From Mixia osmundae IAM 14324 (lineage: Eukaryota > Basidiomycota > Mixiomycetes > Mixiales > Mixiaceae), in NCBI RefSeq assembly GCF_000708205.1, contig NW_014575551.1:248001-312000 (forward strand): 64,000 bases of DNA. The letters are read 5' to 3'. How positions within the stretch are numbered: position 1 is the first letter of the stretch; the number at the start of each line of letters is the position of its first letter. Below, in pieces: positions 48,001 through 56,842 of this stretch. The notes under the pieces were generated by a model, which did no database searches, was not told the origin of the DNA, and worked only from the letters and a program-made list of their open reading frames with translations. The position numbers and the translations under genes are program-made.

Positions 48001-48609
48001 GACGCTCGCCCAATTCTTCACAGCAACTGCTCCGTTGCAGGTCTACAGGGGAGCGGGGTTCAGGCATGAGCGTGAGAGAAAAGATGACGCAGTTTTGTCT
48101 CTGCGCAATGTCCAATCTCGATCGCGACTCATCCCGCACAGACCCCTGCAAGCTGCATAGAATTGGGTAGGCCAAGCATACACCAGGGCCGAGGGCTCAG
48201 TGCATCATCAGCAGCTAGCTGCGTAAAACGCTTCAGGAGGAGCTCGTGTGCTTGAACCTGCGGCGGAATCACGCCGGCCGGCCGGAGGTGCGAGGGTGGA
48301 ACAAACGCTCGGCGTCGGACTAATCGATTAATCGGTGTGCCACGAGGCCCGACTAAAAATTCGCCACGAGCAAATCGCCGACCTGCCTACTTTGCGAGAG
48401 ACCATCCCGACGTGCGAGCCTTGAGAGAGCCGAGCAAAGCAGAAAGACGGTCACAAACCTCTTTCGAGAAGACGAGAGCAGTGTGGGCGTGGCGAGGAGC
48501 CAGAGGCGTACTCGACCGCTGTCGATAAGGGCCTCGAGGTCCCGTGTCGTGTGTAGCAAGGCGCAAGGGAGCTAGAAGCGCTCGTTGGGCGGCTATCACC
48601 CACCTCACG
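48001..48609. other. Divergent spacer between STT4 and the SH3 surface-protein gene
   Basis: This 609-bp region holds two divergent promoters. A perfect palindrome, TAATCGATTA, lies near 48320-48329 and could be a regulator site or chance. An upstream STT4 mini-exon at 48144-48158, joined by a 101-nt intron, is possible but not needed. Short frames on both strands are unconvincing. Confidence 0.4.
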
Positions 48610-50691
48610 ATGGCCGCACTCAGTCCGAAGCCGACCATTGCCGGTCTGGTGACTGCTGGTCTGCTGCTCGCTCGTCAAGTGAGCGGCCAGTGCTTTCAGC
48701 TCACAGGCTCAGCGGCCTGTCCCGCTTTCACGACGCAGTACATCAATCCGACCAATCTGTCGGGGTCTTGGCCGTTCTTTACCGCCGTGACCGATGTCAA
48801 CTCGTTCGACACTGCCTTTGATGCCTACCTGACCGATCCCAATCAGTTCAGGCAGACCAAGTATGTCGACCAGCTCGGGTGTCCGGCTTCTGCGGCATCG
48901 GAAGCCACCGATTTCACACTTCAGTGGACGCGGACATACCTTTGCGGCGAGTTCACCCAGATCAGCTATACCGCTGGCTGTTACACTGGCACCAACGTCG
49001 TGCGAACGATGACCTGCCAAGATACTTGCGTTGCCTTTGCAGACGCAGAGAACACGCTCGTCAATGTAGGCTATCACTTGTGCATCGACTCCTAGATCTG
49101 ATAGACTGTCCTGCAGAACTCCGCGGTCTGCCCAAGCAATTCGCTCTCGACAGCCGCAAGAGACGCTCGGCTTACGCAAGATTTCACTTCCTGCACGGGT
49201 CCGTGCTTTCCAGCATCGCCAAATTTGGATAAACTTATGCTCGTGTGCAGATTGGCCGTCACTCACGTCGACCAACTACTCACTGTGTGTCAAGGGATCG
49301 ACCAACGAAGGCAATTGCGGCTTCGGCACGTCTACGAGTCAGCTGTGCAACTACTGCAATCCTTCCCTATCCTCTTCTGGTGAAGTCGATTCTTGCTGCA
49401 CCGGCACGAACACAGACATCACCTCGTGCGGCTTCGTTCTCGCTGCATCACAGGTCACCACGTCAGTGTATCCTACCGCGACCGTGCCCAGTTCAGCTTC
49501 AGCCGCTGCCAGCCTTTCCAGCGCCGTCGCGTCGCTCAGCTCTGCGGCCAGTGCAGCAGCTGCCGCTGCTGCCACTGGTACTGCCGGAAGCGGCGGCTCA
49601 GGCTCTGCTGGCGCAGGCTCGGACAATGGTGGCACAGCCACGTCGACGGGCGGCAGTGGGCTGTCATCGGGCGCGAAGGCAGGCATCGGAGTGGGTGCCG
49701 CCATCGGTGCCCTCATCCTGCTCGCTCTTCTTTTCTTGCTCTGCTCTCGCATGCGCAAGCGCAACAAGTCGGGCTATCGCGATTCGGAAGCCTCGATGCT
49801 CGGCGTCGGCGGAGGGCCGAACAACTCGAGTCATCCCTCCTCTGGCGTGCTTGCTGGCGGTGCCATGGCAGAGAAGGACCTCGAGAAGCCCATTCTCACC
49901 AAGAAGAGTACTCAAACATCGAGCTCTAAGGACGCTCCGTCTACTGCCGCGACGACGCCCTCTGGCATTGGCGAGAAGGGCTCTAAGCCGAACAGCTTGA
50001 AAGACCCATTCTCGGACGCAGCAGCAGGCGCGTTCGGCGGAGGCGCATTGGCAGGAGCAGGAGCTCTGGCTTTGCATGAGAAGGACAAGGACGAGAAGCA
50101 TGATACAGATTCATCAGGTGAAGACCGACCTGTCTCTGGCGCGACAAACACGACTGGTTCGAGCAACGAAGGACGAAGCTTGGTCGCATCGTACAGAGAT
50201 CAATATTCTGCGACTGATATCACACCGTACGTATCCGCTCCGATTGCTATCTAATCGAGCTGACATGTAGCGAGCGTTCAGAGGCAGCGAGGTCGTCGCG
50301 ATCTACGCGTATAATCCGAATCTGCCGGACGAGCTCAAGCTTGAGCCAGACACTGTCATCGTCGTTCGAAAGATTGTGCGTCGACTCTTTGCTTATCCAA
50401 GTACCGTACTGACCTGTCGCGTAGTTCGATGACGGATGGGCAGTGGGCAGCATCAAGGGTGCTGCGCCGACCGAAGGACCCAAGGAGGGCGCCTTCCCGC
50501 TCGTCGTCTGTTGTGCAGCCGGATCAGACGCAGCCGACGGACTCTCAAGCTCGTCCTCGCTCTCGGATCCCACCAGCCGATCTTCGTCGTTCCATTCTGC
50601 TAGTCAGCAGACGCCTGCAGCTACGCCTGGCTCACAGGAGGGCGGCGGCAATGGCTTCTTCTCCAACTTGCTGGGCACAGGCAGAAGATAA
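48610..50691 (+). CDS. Single-pass surface protein: Cys-rich ectodomain, TM, cytosolic SH3 domain
   Basis: Five exons (48610-49065, 49117-49198, 49251-50230, 50271-50375, 50425-50691) encode 629 residues. A signal peptide (MAALSPKPTIAGLVTAGLLL, cleaved near VSGQ) precedes a Cys-rich ectodomain with many paired cysteines (TAGCYTGTNVVRTMTCQDTC, LCNYCNP, DSCCTGTN). A Ser/Ala/Gly-rich stalk leads to one membrane helix (AGIGVGAAIGALILLALLFL) with a basic stop-transfer. The cytosolic part has a long disordered region and then an SH3 domain: EVVAIYAYNPNLPDELKLEP, VVRKIFDDGWAVGSI and GAFPLVVC. The layout recalls yeast Fus1 and Sho1-type cortical SH3 membrane proteins, but the ectodomain is one I do not recognise. 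A wall or stress sensor or a fusion scaffold is inference. Introns are GT-AG (51, 52, 40, 49 nt). Confidence 0.85.
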
Positions 50692-50938
50692 TATATACTC
50701 GAGATGACCGACTCACACGCTTGCAAGCAGACTCGATCACTTTCAAATTCGTAATCACCTATCGCTCGTTTTCCGGATGGCAAAGTCTTCACTCGTTTTT
50801 CATTTGACTCGCTTTCACAATGTCGAACCCCGCTTATCCTCACCTTATTTATACCACTATGTGTGTAGTAACATTCACAATACAAAAGGATTCGATTGCT
50901 GTGGCCGCGGCCCGGAATTACAACATGATGTGATGGGA

Positions 50939-51929
50939 CTACAGCTCTTTGACGTAAGTAGCTGGAAAGATGCCTGTCTTGCCATCACTATCTTCCCCCT
51001 TGAGCCACTCGTCGTTGACCCGTTCCAAAAGGGTCACTTGGGCACCTTCCCGCAACGGTAAGTCGCCCGCATCCTGCCCCTCGAAAGCTTAGCGACACGT
51101 GAAGTCTCGCGGTGAAGACACTGACCGTGGCTTCGTAGTCGTAGAGAGCTTCAACCGTGCCTATGCCCTTTGTAACGTGTACCGGCGGTGGTGGTACAGG
51201 ACCTCGTCTCACAGGCGGTGGCGCGATTGGTGCTGACGAATGTGCAGGTCCAAGAGCAGCAGCAGGTGCAGCGAGCGTAGTCGAGACCGGCTTGGCCTTC
51301 ACAAAGGGTATCGTTGGTCCGTCCTTCCTGACGTCTTTCTTGTAGTTCATGACCGAATTGAGGGCAGCTTTGCCGCTCGTGACGTTCATTCCGCCGAAGG
51401 ATCTACCGCTTTGTAAGCCACCATGCGACGCTGCAGGCGCAGGAGGGGCGGCAGTCGGGCCTGAGTTGGTTCTCGGGGGAGGTGCAGGCGGTCGAGCAGC
51501 GCTTGGAGCCGGTGGAGGGGTATGTCGAGCAGGCGCAGCAGGAGGATTGGAGTCACTTCTGTCCCTGTAGGCGCTGACTTTACTCCCGAATCGCGACAGG
51601 CTATCGGCCGCTTTATCACTCATGCCACCCGCCTTGAGCGCTGACGAGGTTGCTGCTGGGTTGCGCATCGCATGATTGGCGAGCGCAGGTCCATGCTGAG
51701 ATGCGAGCACGCCAAGCGCTGCTGACGAGGTGTCATCGCCTGCACTGCCTGCCAGGAGATGCGGTCTACTCGCAAAGTATTCATCGAGCAAGTCGAAGAA
51801 GGCTTGCCTGTCCTCCTGCGTCAGTGAGGCAAACATCCTCGTCAGCACGTCAGCGTCGTCACTTGCCGCCAAGCTCAAAGTCAGCGCGTCGTCGACTCTG
51901 GACGAGCCACCCGCCGACGATGACGACAT
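50939..51929 (-). CDS. Proline-rich protein with C-terminal SH3 domain
   Basis: Two exons (51929-51126, 51073-50939) joined by a 52-nt GT-AG intron encode about 312 residues. The N-terminus has a helical segment (DVLTRMFASLTQEDRQAFFD). The middle is dominated by Pro/Ala runs with many PxxP motifs (for example APIAPPPVRRGPVPPPPV). The C-terminus is a clean SH3 domain: VEALYDYEATDAGDLPLREG, VTLLERVNDEWLKGE and GIFPATYVKEL. Such proteins usually act in cortical actin patches and endocytosis. The exact orthologue is unclear (Lsb/Pin3-like is one option). It lies tail to tail with the SH3 membrane protein gene and head to head with the aldo-keto reductase gene. Confidence 0.85.
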
Positions 51930-51955
51930 CACATCTGCCTACGGGCAAGCTCACG
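51930..51955. promoter_or_regulatory. 26-bp divergent spacer, SH3 gene / aldo-keto reductase
   Basis: Between the SH3 gene start (51929, minus) and the preferred aldo-keto reductase ATG (51956, plus) there are 26 bp. An upstream in-frame ATG at 51920 would make the two coding regions overlap. Promoter elements must then lie inside the neighbouring coding sequences. Confidence 0.5.
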
Positions 51956-53063
51956 ATGACCTCCAAGCTGAAGATGAACGACGGTCACTCGATCTATCGC
52001 TTCGGATTCGGCGTGTACGAAGCAGTGGGGCAAGAATGCAAGCAATCCGTCAAGTGGGCCCTCGAAGCAGGCTACAGGCTCATCGACTCGGCAGAATGGT
52101 ACGAGAACGAAGCAGAGACGGGCTCGGCTATCAGAGAGTTCATGGAGGAGTCTAGTACGCCGAGGGAAGAGATACATGTCACTACAAAACTAATGGCCAA
52201 CTCGACTTATGATCACGCGTTGAAGGCAAGCCACGCCGTCCTTTCCTATGCAAGTCGATATACTGACGTGTTTCTCGTTTGTACAGGTCTGTGGATAACG
52301 GGCTGCCTCTTGACGCGCTCAAGAATGCGCGAGACAGAGCATCAAGCTCAGCCTGAAGAAGCTGGGCCTCGACTATATCGACACTTATCTCATCCATGGC
52401 GTGAGGATCAGCTACTCTTGCCTCGAGCATACACTGATGGGACGTGCATCTGGTCTCGCAGCCTTATCCAGGTTGGTGCTCGATATAGTCTCCTGCTTGC
52501 ACTGACGCTCACAGATTTTTAGATCAGGCAGCGCGTCTAGCTTCATGGAAAGCTTGCGAGGAAGGTGTCAGATTAGGACTGGTCAAATCGATCGGCGTGT
52601 CCAACTACGGTGAACGACATCTTGTCGAGTTAGAAAAGGCGGGAAGCAAGACTGTGCCCTGTCTCAACCAGATTGTCAGTCGCAAGACGCCAAGTGCCTG
52701 GTAAACTGACATTACCGCCAGGATCTCCATCCTTTCATGACGCGCGTCGAGCTAGTCAAATACTGTCAAGATCACAACATCATCGCAGAAGCCTGGGGAC
52801 CTCTGGCACGTGGAATGAAGTTCTCAGACCCTACAGTCAGCGAGATCGCAAAAGCTCACAACAAGACGACTGCTCAGGTCATGCTCAGATGGGGTCTTCA
52901 GCGCGGTCATGTCGTCATACCGAAGAGCGTCTCACAAGCGCGAATAATCGCTAATGCTCAGATATTCGATTTCGAGCTGTCGAACGACGAGGTCGAACAG
53001 CTCACCGCGCTTGATTGCTATCTCGTCACAGACTGGGATCCCATCAAGGATCCCAGCGTGTGA
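51956..53063 (+). CDS. Aldo-keto reductase
   Basis: Five coding exons (51956-52225, 52338-52400, 52462-52471, 52523-52674, 52722-53063) encode 278 residues. The catalytic tetrad is visible: Asp and Tyr in RLIDSAEWYENEAETGSA, Lys in VTTKLMAN, and His in YLIHGPYPD. The cofactor side has LVKSIGVSNYG, LNQIDLHPFM and HVVIPKSVSQARI, so NADPH-dependent carbonyl reduction is likely; the substrate cannot be read. The break between DHALK and SIKLSLKKLGLDYID is unusual: the 112 nt removed consist of two abutting complete introns, the first with a GC donor. PYP and one base of D lie on a 10-nt exon. An in-frame Met at 51920 is an alternative start. Confidence 0.88.
52226..52337 (+). other. Composite intron: two introns end to end
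   Basis: The 112 nt between conserved AKR exons divide exactly into 52226-52286 (GCAAGC...TACAG, 61 nt, branch-like ACTGAC) and 52287-52337 (GTCTGT...GACAG, 51 nt, branch-like TTGAC), with no exon base between. Removing only the first leaves a stop after three codons, and the second alone cannot restore frame, so both must go. One long intron is the simpler alternative. Confidence 0.55.
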
Positions 53064-53160
53064 TCGGTTCGCCATAGACGTTGACATCGATTGATGCGAA
53101 GACTTTTATGTATGGCGCGCCTCACGCTCGAACACTGTAGGCAGGTCATAATTGCAGTAA

Positions 53161-55820
53161 TTAGATGAAGGCATCGATGCCCGTCGAATATTGCTGAGGC
53201 AGATGAGCTGACAACATATTGCTTCTGTGCTCGATCTGACTGAATACAACTTCTTGCTTGCCCGTGATCTTAAAGAGACGGTGCGCAGGCTGGACCTTAT
53301 CTTTTTCGCCAGGCAGATCTAGATCGCTGCCCTTGACGAGCCAATACACTTCGCCTGGAGGGAAGAGGACAGCCGAGCGCATATTGGCCTCGAGTGTCGA
53401 CCGAAGCGAGACAAACCAAGTCTCTTCATCCATCTTGATCTCGAGCGAATCGTCAAGTCGGCCGTTACGATATGCCAGAACACGACTGATGATGGACGAG
53501 GGACCTTCTTGAGCATTCTCTCTTCCGGCGTAGATGAGCCATGCTGCCGCCGTACGGATATCACGGATGTGACCGAGCGAGAGACGTGGGACGAGATCAT
53601 ACGAATAGACGATAGAATGGACGAGCTTCTTGCATCTCTTGCCGAGATCGGCAGAAGTGACCTACCATCCCTGTCAGTCGACTACAAAGCGCGATCTTCA
53701 AAGACTCACACATGGTGTGGCAAACGCATATGTCTTGACCGTGCGACCTTCAGGTAGACCGCCTTCACGCGTAGTCAGACAGGTATCGGGATCAGTCCAA
53801 AGCAGCGCAAGTAGGGTCGCAATGCCTCCACCTGATCTCTTATAAGCTCAAAAATTCGCCTCATTTCATGAGACTTACCGAGCGAGTGGCCAACGATGAA
53901 GAGTGAGTAGTCCGGGTTGGCTTGGAGTGCGCGACGCACAGCACGGGTAAGACGGCCTGAAGGACCTCCGATTGCTTCCGCAATTTCGAGCATGCCGCCA
54001 TGCACGAGATACTGATCCTCGGAATTGCGAATTGTGGGACCGTCCAACGATTCAGAGGAAGCCCAGTGTCTGGTGTGTGCAGTAAAGGATGCTTCTTCGC
54101 ATGTGAGATCGGTAGCGAGATCATCGATAGTGAGTGTACCTCGGAGGGATAGACAGATTGATTTAGTGGGGTGATCGGTAATGACAAAGTAACGTGGCGG
54201 TCTGCGACCTTTTCTGCGTGGTGTTGTGCTCTTGCGCTGTCTGTGTCCCGGAGCCTGACCGGAGGGTATGAATGATGTCTGCAGGGTACTAGTAGGTTCC
54301 ATGGTCTGGCCTTCCGGCTCCTCAATTTCGATATCAGCCAGCGAGTCAGAGTCTCCGTCCTCGTCAGGCTCGTGGATATACGCCTTATCAAATTGGCCGT
54401 GGCGAGAGAGTAGCTCGACGTCATGAGTGCCATTGAAGAGACTCATGAACGTCATAGCATCTTCTGCCTCCTGTCTGACTGTCTCGGTATCCTGCACGTC
54501 CGAAGCCGTGCTGGCTGTGTATCGGCCCTCTGCCTCATCGTTCATCATACGAGCATCTCTTGCCATATCTTGCTCCTCGAACCTTCTGGACATTTCATCC
54601 AGACGAGCGCGAGTGAGATTCGAAGTAGAAGCAGCTTGTTCGCTTGTCTCGCGAGTCGCCTCGGCTTCCTTCGCCCGCTGGCGATACTTATCGGGTAGAG
54701 GTACGCCCAAAAACAGCGCACCCAGACCGCCATAGCTGCCTAGGCATAGCTTGGAGTAGCGACGAAGGTGATCGCGCGTAGTCGTTTCGCTAACATTGGA
54801 AGCGCTTGGCACGGCGGGCGGTGAAGGTGCCCTACTCGTGCGAGCAGAATTTTCAAACGAATGAAAGACATCGTTGCTTTGGGCACTCTCGCCGCCAAAA
54901 GACGTGTTTCTTGGGACTTGGGTGGGCGTTGCCAGGCCAGGACGAGGGTGCGAGATGACGGCATCAATGATCTCTCCCCGCTCGCCTTCCATGACTTCCT
55001 CGCCCGTCACGGTGAAATCGAACAATACCTCGGCGTTCTCCTCGCCTTGGTTTTCCGGTCGGTCGTCTCCGCGCCAGTGCCGCACGTCGACTTCCTCAAT
55101 CTCAGGCCGTATGCGTTTCCCGTAGAGCTCTGTTGTGACACTCTGGAGAAGCGCCCAACACGTAGCAGCACGAGCGACTTCGAAGACACTATACTGACTG
55201 AGACCACCAGGGGGATCGTAGGGCAATTCGGCATGCCATTCACGCTGGACAAGCTTGACGAACGCGCCCAGCGCTCTGATCGCTTCGCTGCCGTAGGTTG
55301 CCTCGAGTGCCATGACGCTCGAGTTGGCTACATTGAGACTGGTCGATGTGATGGCGCTGCCGAGCTCTATACCGGCCAGGGAAACAAATTCGGCAGCATT
55401 GAGCGTCGCGCCTAATGCAGTCTTTAGGAAGCGACCGGTGGGACCGCCTCCTACATCTTGGGCGGTACCATCCGAGGAAGCATCGAGGCCCAAGCCAGAA
55501 TCGATGAGCGCACCCGTCAAGCCTGCACCAAAGTGGAGGATCGAGCGAGCGACGTTGAAACCGAACCGAGTGGACGACTTTGCAATCTGAAATCCAACGG
55601 TAGTGGCGACTTTGCTAGCTTCCAGTGCTGCTCGAGAGCCGTGTATGGCCATCTGTTGTTTGTCGGACACCGTCATGGCGCCAGTGCGAGATTCGCGGAG
55701 AGATTGGAGATACTCGGGCTCGACCGTGGAGGCATCTGACGTGCGTCGTCGTGTGATCAGCTCGCCCGCTTGACCGGGCTCTTCCACCGAATCTGCTTGT
55801 ATGGGAGCATTCGAAGACAT
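53161..55820 (-). CDS. Class 3 lipase, sn1-specific diacylglycerol lipase-like
   Basis: Three exons (55820-53879, 53831-53710, 53661-53161) encode 854 residues. A long N-terminal region has amphipathic, Gly/Ala-rich helices (FGFNVARSILHFGAGLTGAL) that may bind membrane. Then come a charged linker and the alpha/beta-hydrolase core. KSICLSLRGTLTIDDLATDL is the oxyanion strand, VHGGMLEIAEA follows, and LFIVGHSLGGGIATLLALLW carries the nucleophile Ser, with intron 1 falling just after GHSL. YAFATPCVTSADL and VYSYDLVPRLSLGH supply the Asp region. The family hydrolyses diacylglycerol at sn-1; fungal members are little studied. Both introns are GT-AG (47 and 48 nt). Met at 55895 is an alternative start. 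Confidence 0.86.
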
Positions 55821-55970
55821 CTTGCGCAGCTGGTCAGGCACGATTGGGTGGCCGTAGTGGACGTCGCAAGGCAGCGAAGTCGGGCTGAAAGCCAACGACG
55901 CCGGTCGCCGGGGTAGTAACGCGTCAAAGGTTTACATGTCAAACTCAAGCCAAGCCGGAGTGCTTGCTCG

Positions 55971-56780
55971 ATGCTCACGCAAGTCGTCCGCAGAGCATTC
56001 AGCAGCAGCGCACGACTCAAGATGCGCATCGTTCCTGTGCCGGTCAGATCGGACAACTACGCCTATCTGCTGATTGACGACGCGAGCAAAGAGGCGGCGG
56101 CGATCGATCCGTTTGACGTCAAGAAAGTCGTCGCAGCAGCCGAGAAGGAAGGCGTGACACTGGGCAGGCTGCTCCTCACGACCCATCACCACAACGACCA
56201 TGCAGGTGGCAACAATGACTTTGCAGCAAAGTTCCACGACGCAAAGATCTACGGAGGCTCAAAGCAGGTTCAGGGCGTCACAGACTTCTTCGAGGACGGC
56301 AAGCCTGTCGAGTTTGGCACCGTCAGAGTGACACCGAAGCATACACCGTGCCATACTCAAGACCACATGTGCTTGTTCACCGAGGACACAAAGACGGATC
56401 AGAAAGCCGTCTTCTCGGGCGATACGCTCTTTATCGCCGGCAATGGCCGTTTCTTCGAGGGCACGCCAAAGGAGATGGATCATGCCCTCAACACAGTCTT
56501 ATCGAGCTTGCCGGACGAGACAGTCGTCTATCCTGGTCATGAATATACAAAGAGCAACGTCAAATTTGCCTTGACGGTTGATCCCGATAATCAGGCGCTG
56601 CAGAAGCTAAAGAAGTACTGCGACGAGCACGAGTCCACGACCGGTGTCTTCACATTGGCAGACGAGAAGCAGCACAACGTCTTCATGCGGCTCGAATCGC
56701 CTGCAGTGACAAAAGTCACCCACTCAAACGACACTGCGACAAGCATGGGAATCCTGCGAGAGATGAAGAACAACTCATAA
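55971..56780 (+). CDS. GLO2: Hydroxyacylglutathione hydrolase (glyoxalase II)
   Basis: One intronless frame encodes 269 residues. The metallo-beta-lactamase zinc motif TTHHHNDHAGG is complete, with VTPKHTPCHTQDHMC, FSGDTLFIAGNGRFFEGTP and YPGHEYTKSN supplying the other ligands and substrate residues. The enzyme splits S-lactoylglutathione into lactate and glutathione, the last step of methylglyoxal removal. The first 17 residues (MLTQVVRRAFSSSARLK) look like a mitochondrial presequence, and the next Met (56022, MRIVPVPVRSDNYAYLL) gives a normal cytosolic start, so two isoforms from one gene are plausible. It is one of only two intronless genes here. The 3' end faces the Swi5-like gene, 62 bp away. 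Confidence 0.95.
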   Translation: MLTQVVRRAFSSSARLKMRIVPVPVRSDNYAYLLIDDASKEAAAIDPFDVKKVVAAAEKEGVTLGRLLLTTHHHNDHAGGNNDFAAKFHDAKIYGGSKQVQGVTDFFEDGKPVEFGTVRVTPKHTPCHTQDHMCLFTEDTKTDQKAVFSGDTLFIAGNGRFFEGTPKEMDHALNTVLSSLPDETVVYPGHEYTKSNVKFALTVDPDNQALQKLKKYCDEHESTTGVFTLADEKQHNVFMRLESPAVTKVTHSNDTATSMGILREMKNNS

Positions 56781-56842
56781 ATTGTACGTGTACATGCATA
56801 CTGCCACACATATGCCCTTGCGTGCGTGCGTACTGTCACAGA

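Noticed and set aside
48043-48158. Possible extra STT4 5' exon with a 101-nt intron
   Set aside because: The frame closes, but Met at 48000 already gives the family N-terminus and the intron would be unusually long. Kept only as an alternative.
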